Shown: piece by piece, positions 1 through 6,847 of the stretch
Layout of the letters: each line of letters opens with the position of its first letter
Numbering within the stretch: position 1 is the first letter of the stretch
Assembly (NCBI GenBank): GCA_964555935.1
Contig: CAZKUN010000059.1
Coordinates: 1 to 41,396, forward strand
DNA: 41,396 nucleotides
Direction: 5' to 3'
Source of the DNA: CAZKUN01 sp964555935
Lineage (GTDB): Bacteria; Armatimonadota; Zipacnadia; Zipacnadales; VGFC01
Translations under genes and position numbers: made by a program
Notes under the pieces: model-generated
The model's input: only the letters and a program-made list of their open reading frames with translations
The model's database searches: none
What the model was told of the DNA's origin: nothing

Positions 1-417
1 CCCGGCGCCGCGCCAGGCGCGTGGGGGAACGGGGGCGGCTCCGGGACGGGTGCGGACCTCGTCTCCATCGCCATGCAGCGGCTTGGCGATCGTTACGTGC
101 GCGGCACCTCCGGCGAAGGCGGCAGTTTCGACTGCTCCGGATTCACGTCGTGGGTCCATCGTCAGAAGGGCATTCGCATTTCGCGCAGCTCAATCGCCCA
201 ATACCGCCAAGGCGCCCCGATATCCCGAGGCAATCTACAAAAGGGTGATTGCGTCTTCTTCCGCAACACGTACAGGGCCGGCATCTCCCATGTCGGCATC
301 TACCTCGGCGACGGTCGGTTCATACACGCCGCCAACAGCCGTCGGGGCGTGGTCATCGATCACCTGAACGACAACTACTACGCCCCCAGATACGCCGGCG
401 CGAAGCGGATGCGTTAG
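1..417 (+). CDS. NlpC/P60 (C40) cell-wall peptidase, 5' end missing
   Basis: The frame is open from the first base, so the start lies outside the window; about 138 C-terminal residues are visible. The family cleaves peptidoglycan stem peptides, usually the gamma-D-Glu/meso-DAP bond, outside the cytoplasmic membrane. The catalytic Cys sits in FDCSGF (codon at 133-135), the catalytic His in SHVGIY (289-291), and the third polar residue is probably the His of FIHAAN. A Gly/Ser-rich linker (about residues 5-18) precedes the domain, as expected if SH3 or other wall-binding modules lie upstream. The PBP2 gene starts 70 bases further on the same strand, which fits a wall-remodelling neighbourhood. 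Family assignment is secure; the bond cleaved is not visible. Confidence 0.9.
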   Translation, partial: PGAAPGAWGNGGGSGTGADLVSIAMQRLGDRYVRGTSGEGGSFDCSGFTSWVHRQKGIRISRSSIAQYRQGAPISRGNLQKGDCVFFRNTYRAGISHVGIYLGDGRFIHAANSRRGVVIDHLNDNYYAPRYAGAKRMR

Positions 418-487
418 GGCATCGGGCGTGTCGAGATGACGCCTGACGGGCGCGAGTCACAGCCGCCGGCCGCGGGAGAGGAGAGTC

Positions 488-2419
488 GTGGAACCAAAGA
501 CGCTGCAAACACGTCTCTTCGTCATCCGCGCCGGGCTGATCCTGATGCTCGCGATCATGACGGGGCGCCTTTGGCACCTGCAGATTGCCAAGTGGACGGT
601 CTACGGGGAGATCGCCGAGAAGAACCAGGTCGACGTCGTCCCCACAGCCGCGCCTCGTGGCACCATCTTTGATCGGAATCAGCGAGCCCTGGCCGACAAC
701 GAGGTCATCTACCAGGTCGAGATTACGCCCGCCAAGCTCCCCCGAGATCACCAGCAGCTAAACGACGTGATCGTGCTGATGGCCAAGATCCTGGACGAGT
801 CGGCCGTCGATATTGAGAACGCGGTCGACGAGTGCAAGCGCACCCGCCACACGCCAACAGTCCTGGCGAAGGTGGGTGACGACATCGATCGCATGCAAGC
901 CATCGGGATGGATGAGCACCGCGCCGAACTGCCGGGAGTCCTGGTCATCGAGTCGCGGCGGAGACGCTATCCGTTCGGCAACCGCGCGTCTCACGTGGTC
1001 GGGTACGCTCGGAAGATCGGCAAAGAGGAGTTGCACGACCACAAGGAGCTGACCTACCCGGACACCGGTGGAGCCGCCGCGAGACTGGGCGACGACGGCG
1101 ATCCGCCGCTGGTCTACGCGATGGACTCCACCTATGGCAAGACGGGGCTGGAGACGATGTGCGAGCTGATCGAGATCGCGGGAGTCCAGGTGCCCGTACT
1201 GCAGGGACGGCGCGGGGCCGACCACTTTGAGAAGGGGCGCTTGAACCAGGCACGCTTGATCAAGCGCGTTGAGCCCGTGCGGGGCGCCAATGTCTACAGC
1301 ACCCTCGACATTGAGCTGCAGACCGTGGTGGAGAGCGCACTCCTGGAGCAAAGAAGCGCCGATGGCCGAAAGTCCTACGGTGGCGCGGCAGTGGTCGTCG
1401 ACGTGCGCACGGGCGATGTCCTGGCGCTGGCCAGCGCGCCCAGCACGGACCCGAACAAGTACGTGCGGCCTTTCCCCGAATACAACGAGGAAGTTCGCGA
1501 TAATGAGCGCAAGCCCGCGTTCAACCGCGCTGTCAGCGGTCGCTATCCGGCGGGCTCGATTTTCAAGATGATCAGCTCGTGCGTCGTGCTCGAACAGACC
1601 GAACCGAGAATGAACCTCGGCACCATTCACCAGTGCAAGGGCTACCACACGGTCGGGCGCAACTACTTGCGCATGGAGTGCTGGAAAGACCCCCCGGGGC
1701 ACGGCTGGCTCTCATTCAATCAGGCAGTCGCTCAATCTTGCGACGTCTACTTCTACAAGGCCGTAACAGCTAATGGCCTGAGCATCGACAAGCTAGCAGA
1801 CTATGCTAAAGACTTCGGCCTGGGGCAGTCCACTGGTTCGGGCATTCCGGGCGAGATCGATGGGCTCGTTCCTACGAAAGAGTGGAAGAGCGCGGCGCAC
1901 TCCAAGAAGTGGTACCCCGGCGACACCTGCAACACGATGATCGGGCAGGGATACCTGGAAGTGACTCCGCTGCAGATGGCGATGGTGACGGCTGCGGTGG
2001 CTAATCGCGGCTTGTTGCCTCACGCTCGGATCGTGCGGAAGATCGTCTGGCCGAAAGTGCTTGGGCGCGAGCAGTACGTGTTCCCGGTCAAGGAGCCGCA
2101 CCGGGTCAGCGTTGAGCCTGATACTCTCGATGCCGTCCGCCGAGGAATGCGAGAGGCTGTCACGGGGCCACACGGTACGGCGCGCGGACCGATGGGGGGG
2201 CTGCCCTTCACCGTGGCGGCCAAGACGGGGTCTGCGGAGCACCACAAACCGGGCGACCACCCGAACACGCATTCGTGGTTCGTTGCGTATGCGCCGCGCG
2301 AGAACCCAAAATACGCTCTCTGCGTTTTCGTCGAGTACGGTGGCCACGGCAGCGAAGTCGCCGGGCCCATCGCGCGCAAGATCCTTCTGAAGCTGTTCGC
2401 AAAACCCTCCGTCAGTTAG
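488..2419 (+). CDS. mrdA: Penicillin-binding protein 2, peptidoglycan transpeptidase
   Basis: This class B PBP of 643 residues cross-links peptidoglycan during elongation. It starts at GTG 488 behind a purine-rich GGGAGAGGAGAG ribosome site. Residues about 10-30 form the single N-terminal membrane anchor, followed by the dimerisation domain and the periplasmic transpeptidase. The three active-site motifs are intact: S357-I-F-K360, S417-C-D419 (PBP2 proteins typically have SxD rather than SxN) and K579-T-G581. The insert around residues 400-415 before SCD, with WKD and GHG, also fits PBP2 rather than FtsI. The usual partners (mreBCD, rodA) are not in the window; the neighbours are an NlpC/P60 hydrolase and a FemAB ligase, so the context is still wall synthesis. 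PBP2 versus FtsI is inferred from motifs and length. Confidence 0.92.
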   Translation: MEPKTLQTRLFVIRAGLILMLAIMTGRLWHLQIAKWTVYGEIAEKNQVDVVPTAAPRGTIFDRNQRALADNEVIYQVEITPAKLPRDHQQLNDVIVLMAKILDESAVDIENAVDECKRTRHTPTVLAKVGDDIDRMQAIGMDEHRAELPGVLVIESRRRRYPFGNRASHVVGYARKIGKEELHDHKELTYPDTGGAAARLGDDGDPPLVYAMDSTYGKTGLETMCELIEIAGVQVPVLQGRRGADHFEKGRLNQARLIKRVEPVRGANVYSTLDIELQTVVESALLEQRSADGRKSYGGAAVVVDVRTGDVLALASAPSTDPNKYVRPFPEYNEEVRDNERKPAFNRAVSGRYPAGSIFKMISSCVVLEQTEPRMNLGTIHQCKGYHTVGRNYLRMECWKDPPGHGWLSFNQAVAQSCDVYFYKAVTANGLSIDKLADYAKDFGLGQSTGSGIPGEIDGLVPTKEWKSAAHSKKWYPGDTCNTMIGQGYLEVTPLQMAMVTAAVANRGLLPHARIVRKIVWPKVLGREQYVFPVKEPHRVSVEPDTLDAVRRGMREAVTGPHGTARGPMGGLPFTVAAKTGSAEHHKPGDHPNTHSWFVAYAPRENPKYALCVFVEYGGHGSEVAGPIARKILLKLFAKPSVS

Positions 2420-2437
2420 GCTGGTACCACCGCATTG

Positions 2438-3490
2438 ATGAACGTTGAGATTCTCCCACCAAGCGAGGCGCCGCGCTGGCGCGAATTCGTTGCGGATGCC
2501 CCGAACGGCGACGCTCTGCAATGCATGGAGTGGGGCGATCTGAAGTCGGGCACGGGCTGGACGCCGTTCACCATCGCAGTGCTCGACGGCGGGCGCATCG
2601 TGGCCGGAGCCATGGCGCTGAAACGCCCCGCGCCGATGGGCAAGAGCATCATCTACTGCCCTCGGGGACCGGTCGTCGACCTCGCCGACGGCGAGGCTTG
2701 TGGCTGCGTAATGGAAGGTCTGCGCAAGCTCGCGCGCGACGAGAAAGCGATCCTCGTGAAGATTGACCCGCCTGTCACCGGGGAAGAGGCCGCCGAATCT
2801 CTACGCGGTCTCGGTTTCCGGCCGGCGCCGCTGGAAGAGAAGGGCTTCGGCGGCACGCAGCCTCGCGCGGTCATGAAGACAGAGCCACTGGGGGACGACG
2901 AGGACTTGCTGGCCCGCTTCAAGTCCAAGTGGCGCTACAACATCCGGCTCGCCGCCCGCAAAGGTGTTGAGATCACCGGTGACACGACGAAGGGCGATCT
3001 CAAGGCCTTCTACGCCATCCTCCAGGAAACGGGCGCCCGCGACGGATTCCACGTGCGCGACTACGGGTACTACGAGGCCATCTGGGACTGTGTCATCGAT
3101 GCAGGCTTGGGCCGACTCTTCATGGCCAGCCTCGATGGCCAGCCGCTTTCGGGTGCGATCGACTTCATCCTCGGCCGCCAATGTTGGTATGTCTACGGCG
3201 CCTCGTCGAACGAGCATCGGAACCTGATGCCCAACCACCTGCTGCAGTGGCGCATGATGCAGTGGGCGCGTGACGAGGGATGCGAGACTTACGACTTTCG
3301 TGGCGTGCCGCTCGATCGCCCCGGCAACGATACGGGGCTGGAGGGACTGGTTCGTTTCAAGGCAGGATTTGACGCGCGGTACGTGGAATATGTCGGCGAG
3401 TGGGACCTGCCGCTCTCGTCCTTACTATACGGTGCCTTTACTCGCCTGGAGCCTGTAATCAGGCGGGCACGACTGAGGCTTCGCGGGTAA
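2438..3490 (+). CDS. FemAB/FemX-family peptidoglycan bridge aminoacyltransferase
   Basis: A 350-residue protein of the FemAB family (tandem GNAT folds). Characterised members transfer amino acids from aminoacyl-tRNA onto the lipid II stem peptide to build interpeptide bridges. The family signature around KSKWRYNIRLAARKG (about residues 164-178) is clear, and the C-terminal half has the typical WYVYGASS and YDFRGVP segments. The coiled-coil tRNA-binding arm of Gram-positive FemA/B is not evident, so it is closer to the short FemAB-like proteins common in didermic environmental bacteria, some of which sit in exopolysaccharide loci. ATG 2438 was chosen over the TTG just before it. It follows PBP2 by 18 bases and is probably co-transcribed. 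The exact acceptor cannot be read from sequence. Confidence 0.85.
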   Translation: MNVEILPPSEAPRWREFVADAPNGDALQCMEWGDLKSGTGWTPFTIAVLDGGRIVAGAMALKRPAPMGKSIIYCPRGPVVDLADGEACGCVMEGLRKLARDEKAILVKIDPPVTGEEAAESLRGLGFRPAPLEEKGFGGTQPRAVMKTEPLGDDEDLLARFKSKWRYNIRLAARKGVEITGDTTKGDLKAFYAILQETGARDGFHVRDYGYYEAIWDCVIDAGLGRLFMASLDGQPLSGAIDFILGRQCWYVYGASSNEHRNLMPNHLLQWRMMQWARDEGCETYDFRGVPLDRPGNDTGLEGLVRFKAGFDARYVEYVGEWDLPLSSLLYGAFTRLEPVIRRARLRLRG

Positions 3491-3536
3491 GAGCGTTTTC
3501 CGGGGGCAGGTCCAACTCTCAAGCTCCCACCCATTC

Positions 3537-4013
3537 TTGCTCGGCCGAGAGGTGATCGCCATCGATCTCGCCAAGGACGGTCCGCGCGAAGACGAACTTC
3601 TCGGCGAGATCAGAGCCGAGGAGGCAAGTGTGGTGCAAGCGCCAGTCGGCAAGGTCGTTGCCGACGCGGCGAAGCTTGAACAGTCGTCAGCGAAGGCGGT
3701 CATCTGCGAGCACGCGGACCTGCGACAGTCTGCGACCGTGACGCTGGAAGCCGGCTCCGTGATGTTTACCGACTCCGCAGCGGCGGTTACGCGTGCGGAT
3801 GACATCCAGTTGAGCGACAGCGTCGCCGGAATCATCATGGCGGAGAACGTCTCCGGGCCGGACATCAAGTGCCTGGCATTGGTCGCCGACCATGTCGAGG
3901 GCGACGTCACCTGCATCGTCAAAGACTGGTGGGTCGCGGCGATCTCTGGCGCGGCCGCGGGCGCAGCGTTTGGGCTGGTGGTGGGGCTACTCGGGCGACG
4001 AGGGCGGGACTGA
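3537..4013 (+). CDS. Membrane-anchored protein with six 15-residue solenoid repeats, function unknown
   Basis: About 158 residues. After a short N-terminal segment there are six consecutive units of exactly 15 residues (3627-3896) with the pattern xLxQSxxxxVxAxxV, for example KLEQSSAKAVICEHA then DLRQSATVTLEAGSV. They are followed by a short EGDVTCI cap, WW, and a Gly/Ala-rich transmembrane helix with a basic RRGRD tail. The regular spacing of small polar and aliphatic residues suggests a short beta-solenoid, related in style to bactofilins but not recognisably one. The start is uncertain: TTG 3537 is used, GTG 3552 is possible, and the frame stays open back to 3477. It lies between the FemAB gene and a holin-like gene, so an envelope role is inferred from position only. 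Confidence 0.7.
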   Translation: MLGREVIAIDLAKDGPREDELLGEIRAEEASVVQAPVGKVVADAAKLEQSSAKAVICEHADLRQSATVTLEAGSVMFTDSAAAVTRADDIQLSDSVAGIIMAENVSGPDIKCLALVADHVEGDVTCIVKDWWVAAISGAAAGAAFGLVVGLLGRRGRD

Positions 4014-4015
4014 CT

Positions 4016-4399
4016 TTGGATGAGACCCCTCGCCCTCCCGATGATGCGTCGCTTTCGGAGCTATCGATAGAGCTTCTCGAGCAAGCCGCGGCGCTAGCCG
4101 GCGAGCGGATTAGCGCGCCGATCAGGGCTGCGGGCGAGAAAGTCTCCAAGCTGTTTATGTTGGCCGGAGCCGCCGTAGGCGCGTTTCTGGTTGCTCTTGT
4201 GTTCTTGGGTATTGGGATCGGGCTCGCGATCGGACTGGCGCCCGAGCAGATGCGTTGGTGGATCTGCCTAGTGGTCGCCCTTGTGTTCGCGATCGTAGGC
4301 GGCGTACTGGCCGCGATCGTCGGCGCCGCCGGCAAGTCCAAGGAGTCTTCAGATGAACAGCCCGCCGTCGAAGGCGGAGAAGGTCAAGGAACTGGCTGA
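4016..4399 (+). CDS. Small two-TM membrane protein resembling Phage_holin_3_6 family
   Basis: About 127 residues if started at TTG 4016, which follows a GAGGGCGGG ribosome-site-like stretch that overlaps the end of the previous gene. An acidic amphipathic N-terminus (SLSELSIELLEQAAALAGERI) leads into two strong hydrophobic helices separated by PEQMRWW, then a hydrophilic acidic tail. This architecture is that of the chromosomal 'phage holin family' (Actinobacterial Holin-X/Phage_holin_3_6). In bacterial chromosomes these are not lysis proteins in any shown sense, so the name should not be read as function. Its last 47 bases overlap the next gene in another frame. No other start codon in frame is convincing. 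Confidence 0.6.
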   Translation: MDETPRPPDDASLSELSIELLEQAAALAGERISAPIRAAGEKVSKLFMLAGAAVGAFLVALVFLGIGIGLAIGLAPEQMRWWICLVVALVFAIVGGVLAAIVGAAGKSKESSDEQPAVEGGEGQGTG

Positions 4400-4709
4400 G
4401 ACCGTTCGGACTCGAGTCCCTGAAGTCGCTCGCTCGCTGGCTGAAGACACGATGTCAGCGATAGTCGACGGCCTCGGCGGGACGCGGAGCCCGGCGGATG
4501 TCCTCGGCTCAGACGGCGGGCGACTCGCGCTTGGCGCGGGCGCGGCCCTGCTGGCTGTTGGTTTTCTGATCGGAAGAGCGCGGATATCGCCGCGCCGGAT
4601 GGCCACGACGGCTGTGGCGGCCGCGGCGGGATTCGCTGCGGGTTACGCGGTTGCTCGGGGAGCGAGTTGCTGCGTTGATGGCAGTTCGGAAGCTCTGGGC
4701 GACGAGTAA
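4353..4709 (+). CDS. Small membrane-associated protein, unknown function
   Basis: A 118-residue protein with ATG 4353 preceded by AAGGAG, so the start is well supported although it overlaps the upstream gene by 47 bases. The charged N-terminal half (KAEKVKELAETVRTRVPEVARSLAEDT) should form an amphipathic helix of the YtxH/CsbD-like sort. It is followed by two Gly/Ala-rich hydrophobic segments (about residues 55-75 and 82-100) and a short tail with two adjacent Cys. The overlap and parallel organisation with the holin-like gene point to co-translation of two interacting membrane proteins. That is inference; no named family is recognised. Confidence 0.65.
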   Translation: MNSPPSKAEKVKELAETVRTRVPEVARSLAEDTMSAIVDGLGGTRSPADVLGSDGGRLALGAGAALLAVGFLIGRARISPRRMATTAVAAAAGFAAGYAVARGASCCVDGSSEALGDE

Positions 4710-4751
4710 GCTGGACGCGCGCGGACTACCTCGTTAGGTGGGCGGACCTTG

Positions 4752-5480
4752 ATGGCGGCACGGATCCTGGTGGTTGAGGGTGACAAGAACGTCCTCGACC
4801 TCATCACGAGCGGGCTTGCGGACGACGGGTACGAACTCGTGTCCGTGCCCTCGGCCGAGGACGCGCTGCAAGTCGCCAAGAACGACCGCGTCGACCTTAT
4901 CCTCCTCGAGGTGGAGCTGCCGGGGATGAGCGGCTTTGACATGGTGAAACAGCTCCGCATGGATCCCGCGATGCAGGCCACTCCCATCATCTTTCTCACG
5001 GGGCGAACGGGCCTGCAGGACCGCGTTGAGGGTCTTCGGCTCGGCGCCCACGCATACATTACGAAGCCGTTCGCGTTTCCCGAGCTGCAGGCTACGCTCG
5101 ATGGCGTGCTCCAGCGCGCGCCGGCGCCCGCTCAGGCTCAATCGTCCGCGCCCCCGGCGCTCGGTGTGATGGGCTCGCTTGGCGCGATTAGCATTACCTC
5201 CGTCATCCAGGCCATCGAGGGCGAGGTCCAGACGGGCGTCCTGAGCGTTGTCTCAGGAACGCGCTGGGGCAAGATGAGCTTCCACAAGGGCAAGATCATG
5301 GATGCCGCCTCGAACAACGCGAAGGGCGAGGAAGCCATCTATGAGTTCGTCGGATGGGACAGCGGAACATACGCCTTCCGCGCGCAAGCTGTCGAGGCGA
5401 AGGAGCCTCTGGCGGAGAGCGCGACATCAATCCTGATGAGGGCGGTCCAACACCAGGATGAACGTCAGGCCATGATCTAA
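4752..5480 (+). CDS. Receiver-like domain (no phospho-acceptor Asp) fused to DUF4388
   Basis: A 242-residue protein. Residues 4-118 are a CheY-like receiver with conserved Thr83 (FLTG) and Lys105 (YITKPF). The phospho-acceptor position reads LLEVELPG, so Glu53 (codon GAG) replaces Asp, and the acidic pair near the N-terminus reads E9-G10-D11. After a Pro/Ala/Gln linker (about 119-136) comes a DUF4388 domain (GSLGAISITSVIQAIEG onward, to about 225). In known families DUF4388 follows receivers and is associated with gliding and two-component signalling in Myxococcota, Cyanobacteria and others. ATG 4752 is chosen over the preceding TTG. A Roadblock/LC7 gene follows. A Glu there often mimics phosphorylation, so the protein may be locked on or act only as a scaffold; this is inferred. 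Confidence 0.85.
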   Translation: MAARILVVEGDKNVLDLITSGLADDGYELVSVPSAEDALQVAKNDRVDLILLEVELPGMSGFDMVKQLRMDPAMQATPIIFLTGRTGLQDRVEGLRLGAHAYITKPFAFPELQATLDGVLQRAPAPAQAQSSAPPALGVMGSLGAISITSVIQAIEGEVQTGVLSVVSGTRWGKMSFHKGKIMDAASNNAKGEEAIYEFVGWDSGTYAFRAQAVEAKEPLAESATSILMRAVQHQDERQAMI

Positions 5481-5532
5481 TTGTATGACCAGACGCGCGA
5501 CTGCGGTAAGTAAGCGATACACGCCGCGTTAT

Positions 5533-5554
5533 CCAATCTCCGAGCCCGGATTGG
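5533..5554. repeat. Short hairpin before the Roadblock gene
   Basis: CCAATC (5533-5538) pairs with GATTGG (5549-5554) in the 102-base gap between the DUF4388 and Roadblock genes. It could separate their expression or be chance; there is no T-tract after it. Confidence 0.3.
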
Positions 5555-5570
5555 GTCGGAACACTCGAGA

Positions 5571-5577
5571 GAGGTGA
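5571..5577 (+). promoter_or_regulatory. Ribosome binding site deciding a TTG start
   Basis: GAGGTGA lies five to six bases before TTG 5583 and is a strong Shine-Dalgarno match. The competing GTG 5574 lies inside it, and ATG 5610 has only a GGAGAG that abuts the start codon. The TTG start is therefore preferred for the Roadblock protein. Confidence 0.55.
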
Positions 5578-5582
5578 GGCAC

Positions 5583-5954
5583 TTGGTAGACGGAGCGCAG
5601 AGCGGAGAGATGGCCGTCTTGGAGCAGCTTCGACAGAAGAACCCCGACATCACCGCAGCGGTAGTTGCCACAATGGATGGCTTTGCCGTGCATAGCGATG
5701 ACGCCGGCGCGGTCGATCCGGACACTCTGGCAGCGATGGCCGCCGATTTGGCGAACCGCGCCGCCAGCATGACCGAGGACCTGGACCAAGGCGCGCTCGG
5801 GCAGATTCTCATCGCCGCCGAGGGCGGATACGTCGTGGCTACGAAGATCGCCGACGAGTTCTGTCTCGCGGTCGCCGCCAAGAACGACGCATCGCTCGGT
5901 TTGCTGATGATCAATGTCCGTAAGGCCGCGGGCCAGCTCGCCGAAGAGATATAG
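5583..5954 (+). CDS. Roadblock/LC7 domain protein
   Basis: A single-domain protein of about 123 residues. The pattern NPDITAAVVATMDGFAVHSD, then DPDTLAAMAADLANRAASM and GQILIAAEGGYVVATKIADEFCLAVAA, is the typical Roadblock/LC7 profilin-like fold. Prokaryotic members such as MglB bind small Ras-like GTPases as activators or scaffolds in cell polarity, gliding and exopolysaccharide control. No GTPase gene is present in the window, so the partner must be elsewhere. It follows the receiver-DUF4388 gene after 102 bases; DUF4388 and Roadblock domains frequently occur together, so the pair may form one switch. The start is TTG 5583 by the ribosome site; ATG 5610 would remove nine residues without touching the domain. 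Confidence 0.82.
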   Translation: MVDGAQSGEMAVLEQLRQKNPDITAAVVATMDGFAVHSDDAGAVDPDTLAAMAADLANRAASMTEDLDQGALGQILIAAEGGYVVATKIADEFCLAVAAKNDASLGLLMINVRKAAGQLAEEI

Positions 5955-5986
5955 CCCGTCGCCGGACGTAGAGATCGCATAACTCG

Positions 5987-6020
5987 GGCCGACGCTTCCG
6001 CCCTGGCGGCTGCGTCGGCC
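5987..6020 (+). terminator. Long GC-rich hairpin, probable transcript end of the first block
   Basis: GGCCGACGC (5987-5995) pairs perfectly with GCGTCGGCC (6012-6020), and inside it CCGCC (5998-6002) pairs with GGCGG (6005-6009). It lies 33 bases after the Roadblock stop codon. There is no run of T after it (TGCTGCGTGT follows), so it is either a terminator without a U-tract or an mRNA-end stabiliser. Confidence 0.5.
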
Positions 6021-6073
6021 TGCTGCGTGTCTGCATGCGCGGACCACCCACCTGCATCTGGAGACGATCCCAA

Positions 6074-6847
6074 ATGCGCATCGGAATCATCGGCGGGACC
6101 GGCGTCTACTCGTTCAAGGCCGCGGCGGCATCGGAGCCGATCGTGGTTGACACAGCCTACGGGGAGACGCAAGCGCGCCCGGCGGAACTGGCGGGGCATG
6201 AGGTGTTCTTCCTCGCCCGCCACGGCGCCGAGCATACCATGGCGCCCCATCGGATCAACTACCGCGCGAATATCGCCGGTCTGAGGGAGCTTGGGTGCGG
6301 GGCTATCCTGGCCACGAACGCCGTCGGGTCGTTGAACGAGGCGCTGCCTCCCGGCGCGTTCGCCACGCCCGACCAGTTCCTCGATTTCACCAAGCAGCGC
6401 GCGCTAACGTTCTTTGAGGGCGAGGACGAGCACGGCGTGAAACACCTCGACGTGACGGTACCGTATTGCCCTGCATGTCGCGAGTGGCTGCAGGCGGCGG
6501 CGGAGGATGCGGGGGAGACATGCGGGCCGGTGGCGACCTATCTCTGCGCCGAGGGGCCGAGGTTTGAGACTCCGGCTGAGATCCGCATGTTCAAGCAGTG
6601 GGGCGCTGACCTCGTCGGCATGACGGGAATCCCCGAGGTCGTGCTCGCCCGCGAAGCCCGGATGTGCTACGCGTCGCTGTGCCTTGTCTCCAACATGGCC
6701 GCCGGCATTTCCGACAGTCCCATCACGCACTACGAGGTGACGGAGCTGATGGACCGGCGGATCGCGGCTCTGGAAGCCGTGCTGGAGGCCGCGATCGGGC
6801 GGGCGGAGGACGACCCGAGCTGCGCGTGCCGCCAGCCGATCATATAG
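6074..6847 (+). CDS. MTAP-family purine nucleoside phosphorylase, probably 6-oxopurine (MTI) type
   Basis: A 257-residue soluble protein of the methylthioadenosine phosphorylase/PNP family, which splits purine nucleosides with phosphate in methylthio-nucleoside salvage. Family marks are GGTGVYS near the start, HGAEHTMAPHRINYRANI for phosphate and ribose binding, ATNAVGSL, FLDFTKQR, and EGPRFETPAEI with GMTGIPEVVLAREA. At the base-recognition loop the sequence is SNMAAG: Asn207 and Ala209 stand where adenine-specific MTAP has two Asp (220 and 222 in the human enzyme). As I recall, the Pseudomonas aeruginosa methylthioinosine phosphorylase has the same Asn/Ala pair, so hypoxanthine nucleosides are the likelier substrates. 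ATG 6074 is chosen because the family begins at MRIGIIGGTG. It converges with the sulfatase, overlapping by 8 bases. Confidence 0.85.
   Translation: MRIGIIGGTGVYSFKAAAASEPIVVDTAYGETQARPAELAGHEVFFLARHGAEHTMAPHRINYRANIAGLRELGCGAILATNAVGSLNEALPPGAFATPDQFLDFTKQRALTFFEGEDEHGVKHLDVTVPYCPACREWLQAAAEDAGETCGPVATYLCAEGPRFETPAEIRMFKQWGADLVGMTGIPEVVLAREARMCYASLCLVSNMAAGISDSPITHYEVTELMDRRIAALEAVLEAAIGRAEDDPSCACRQPII

Noticed and set aside
758..1702. Long minus-strand open frame inside the PBP2 gene
   Set aside because: PBP2 motifs are intact on the plus strand; the antisense frame has no ribosome site or family pattern and follows from high GC.
4016..4399. Prophage or lysis module suggested by the holin-like protein
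   Set aside because: No endolysin, terminase, capsid or integrase gene nearby; this family is common as a chromosomal membrane protein.
6074..6847. The phosphorylase acting on futalosine in the menaquinone route
   Set aside because: Phosphorolysis would leave a phosphate on the ribose, whereas MqnC needs free dehypoxanthine futalosine; the gene is also 34 kb from mqnC/mqnA.
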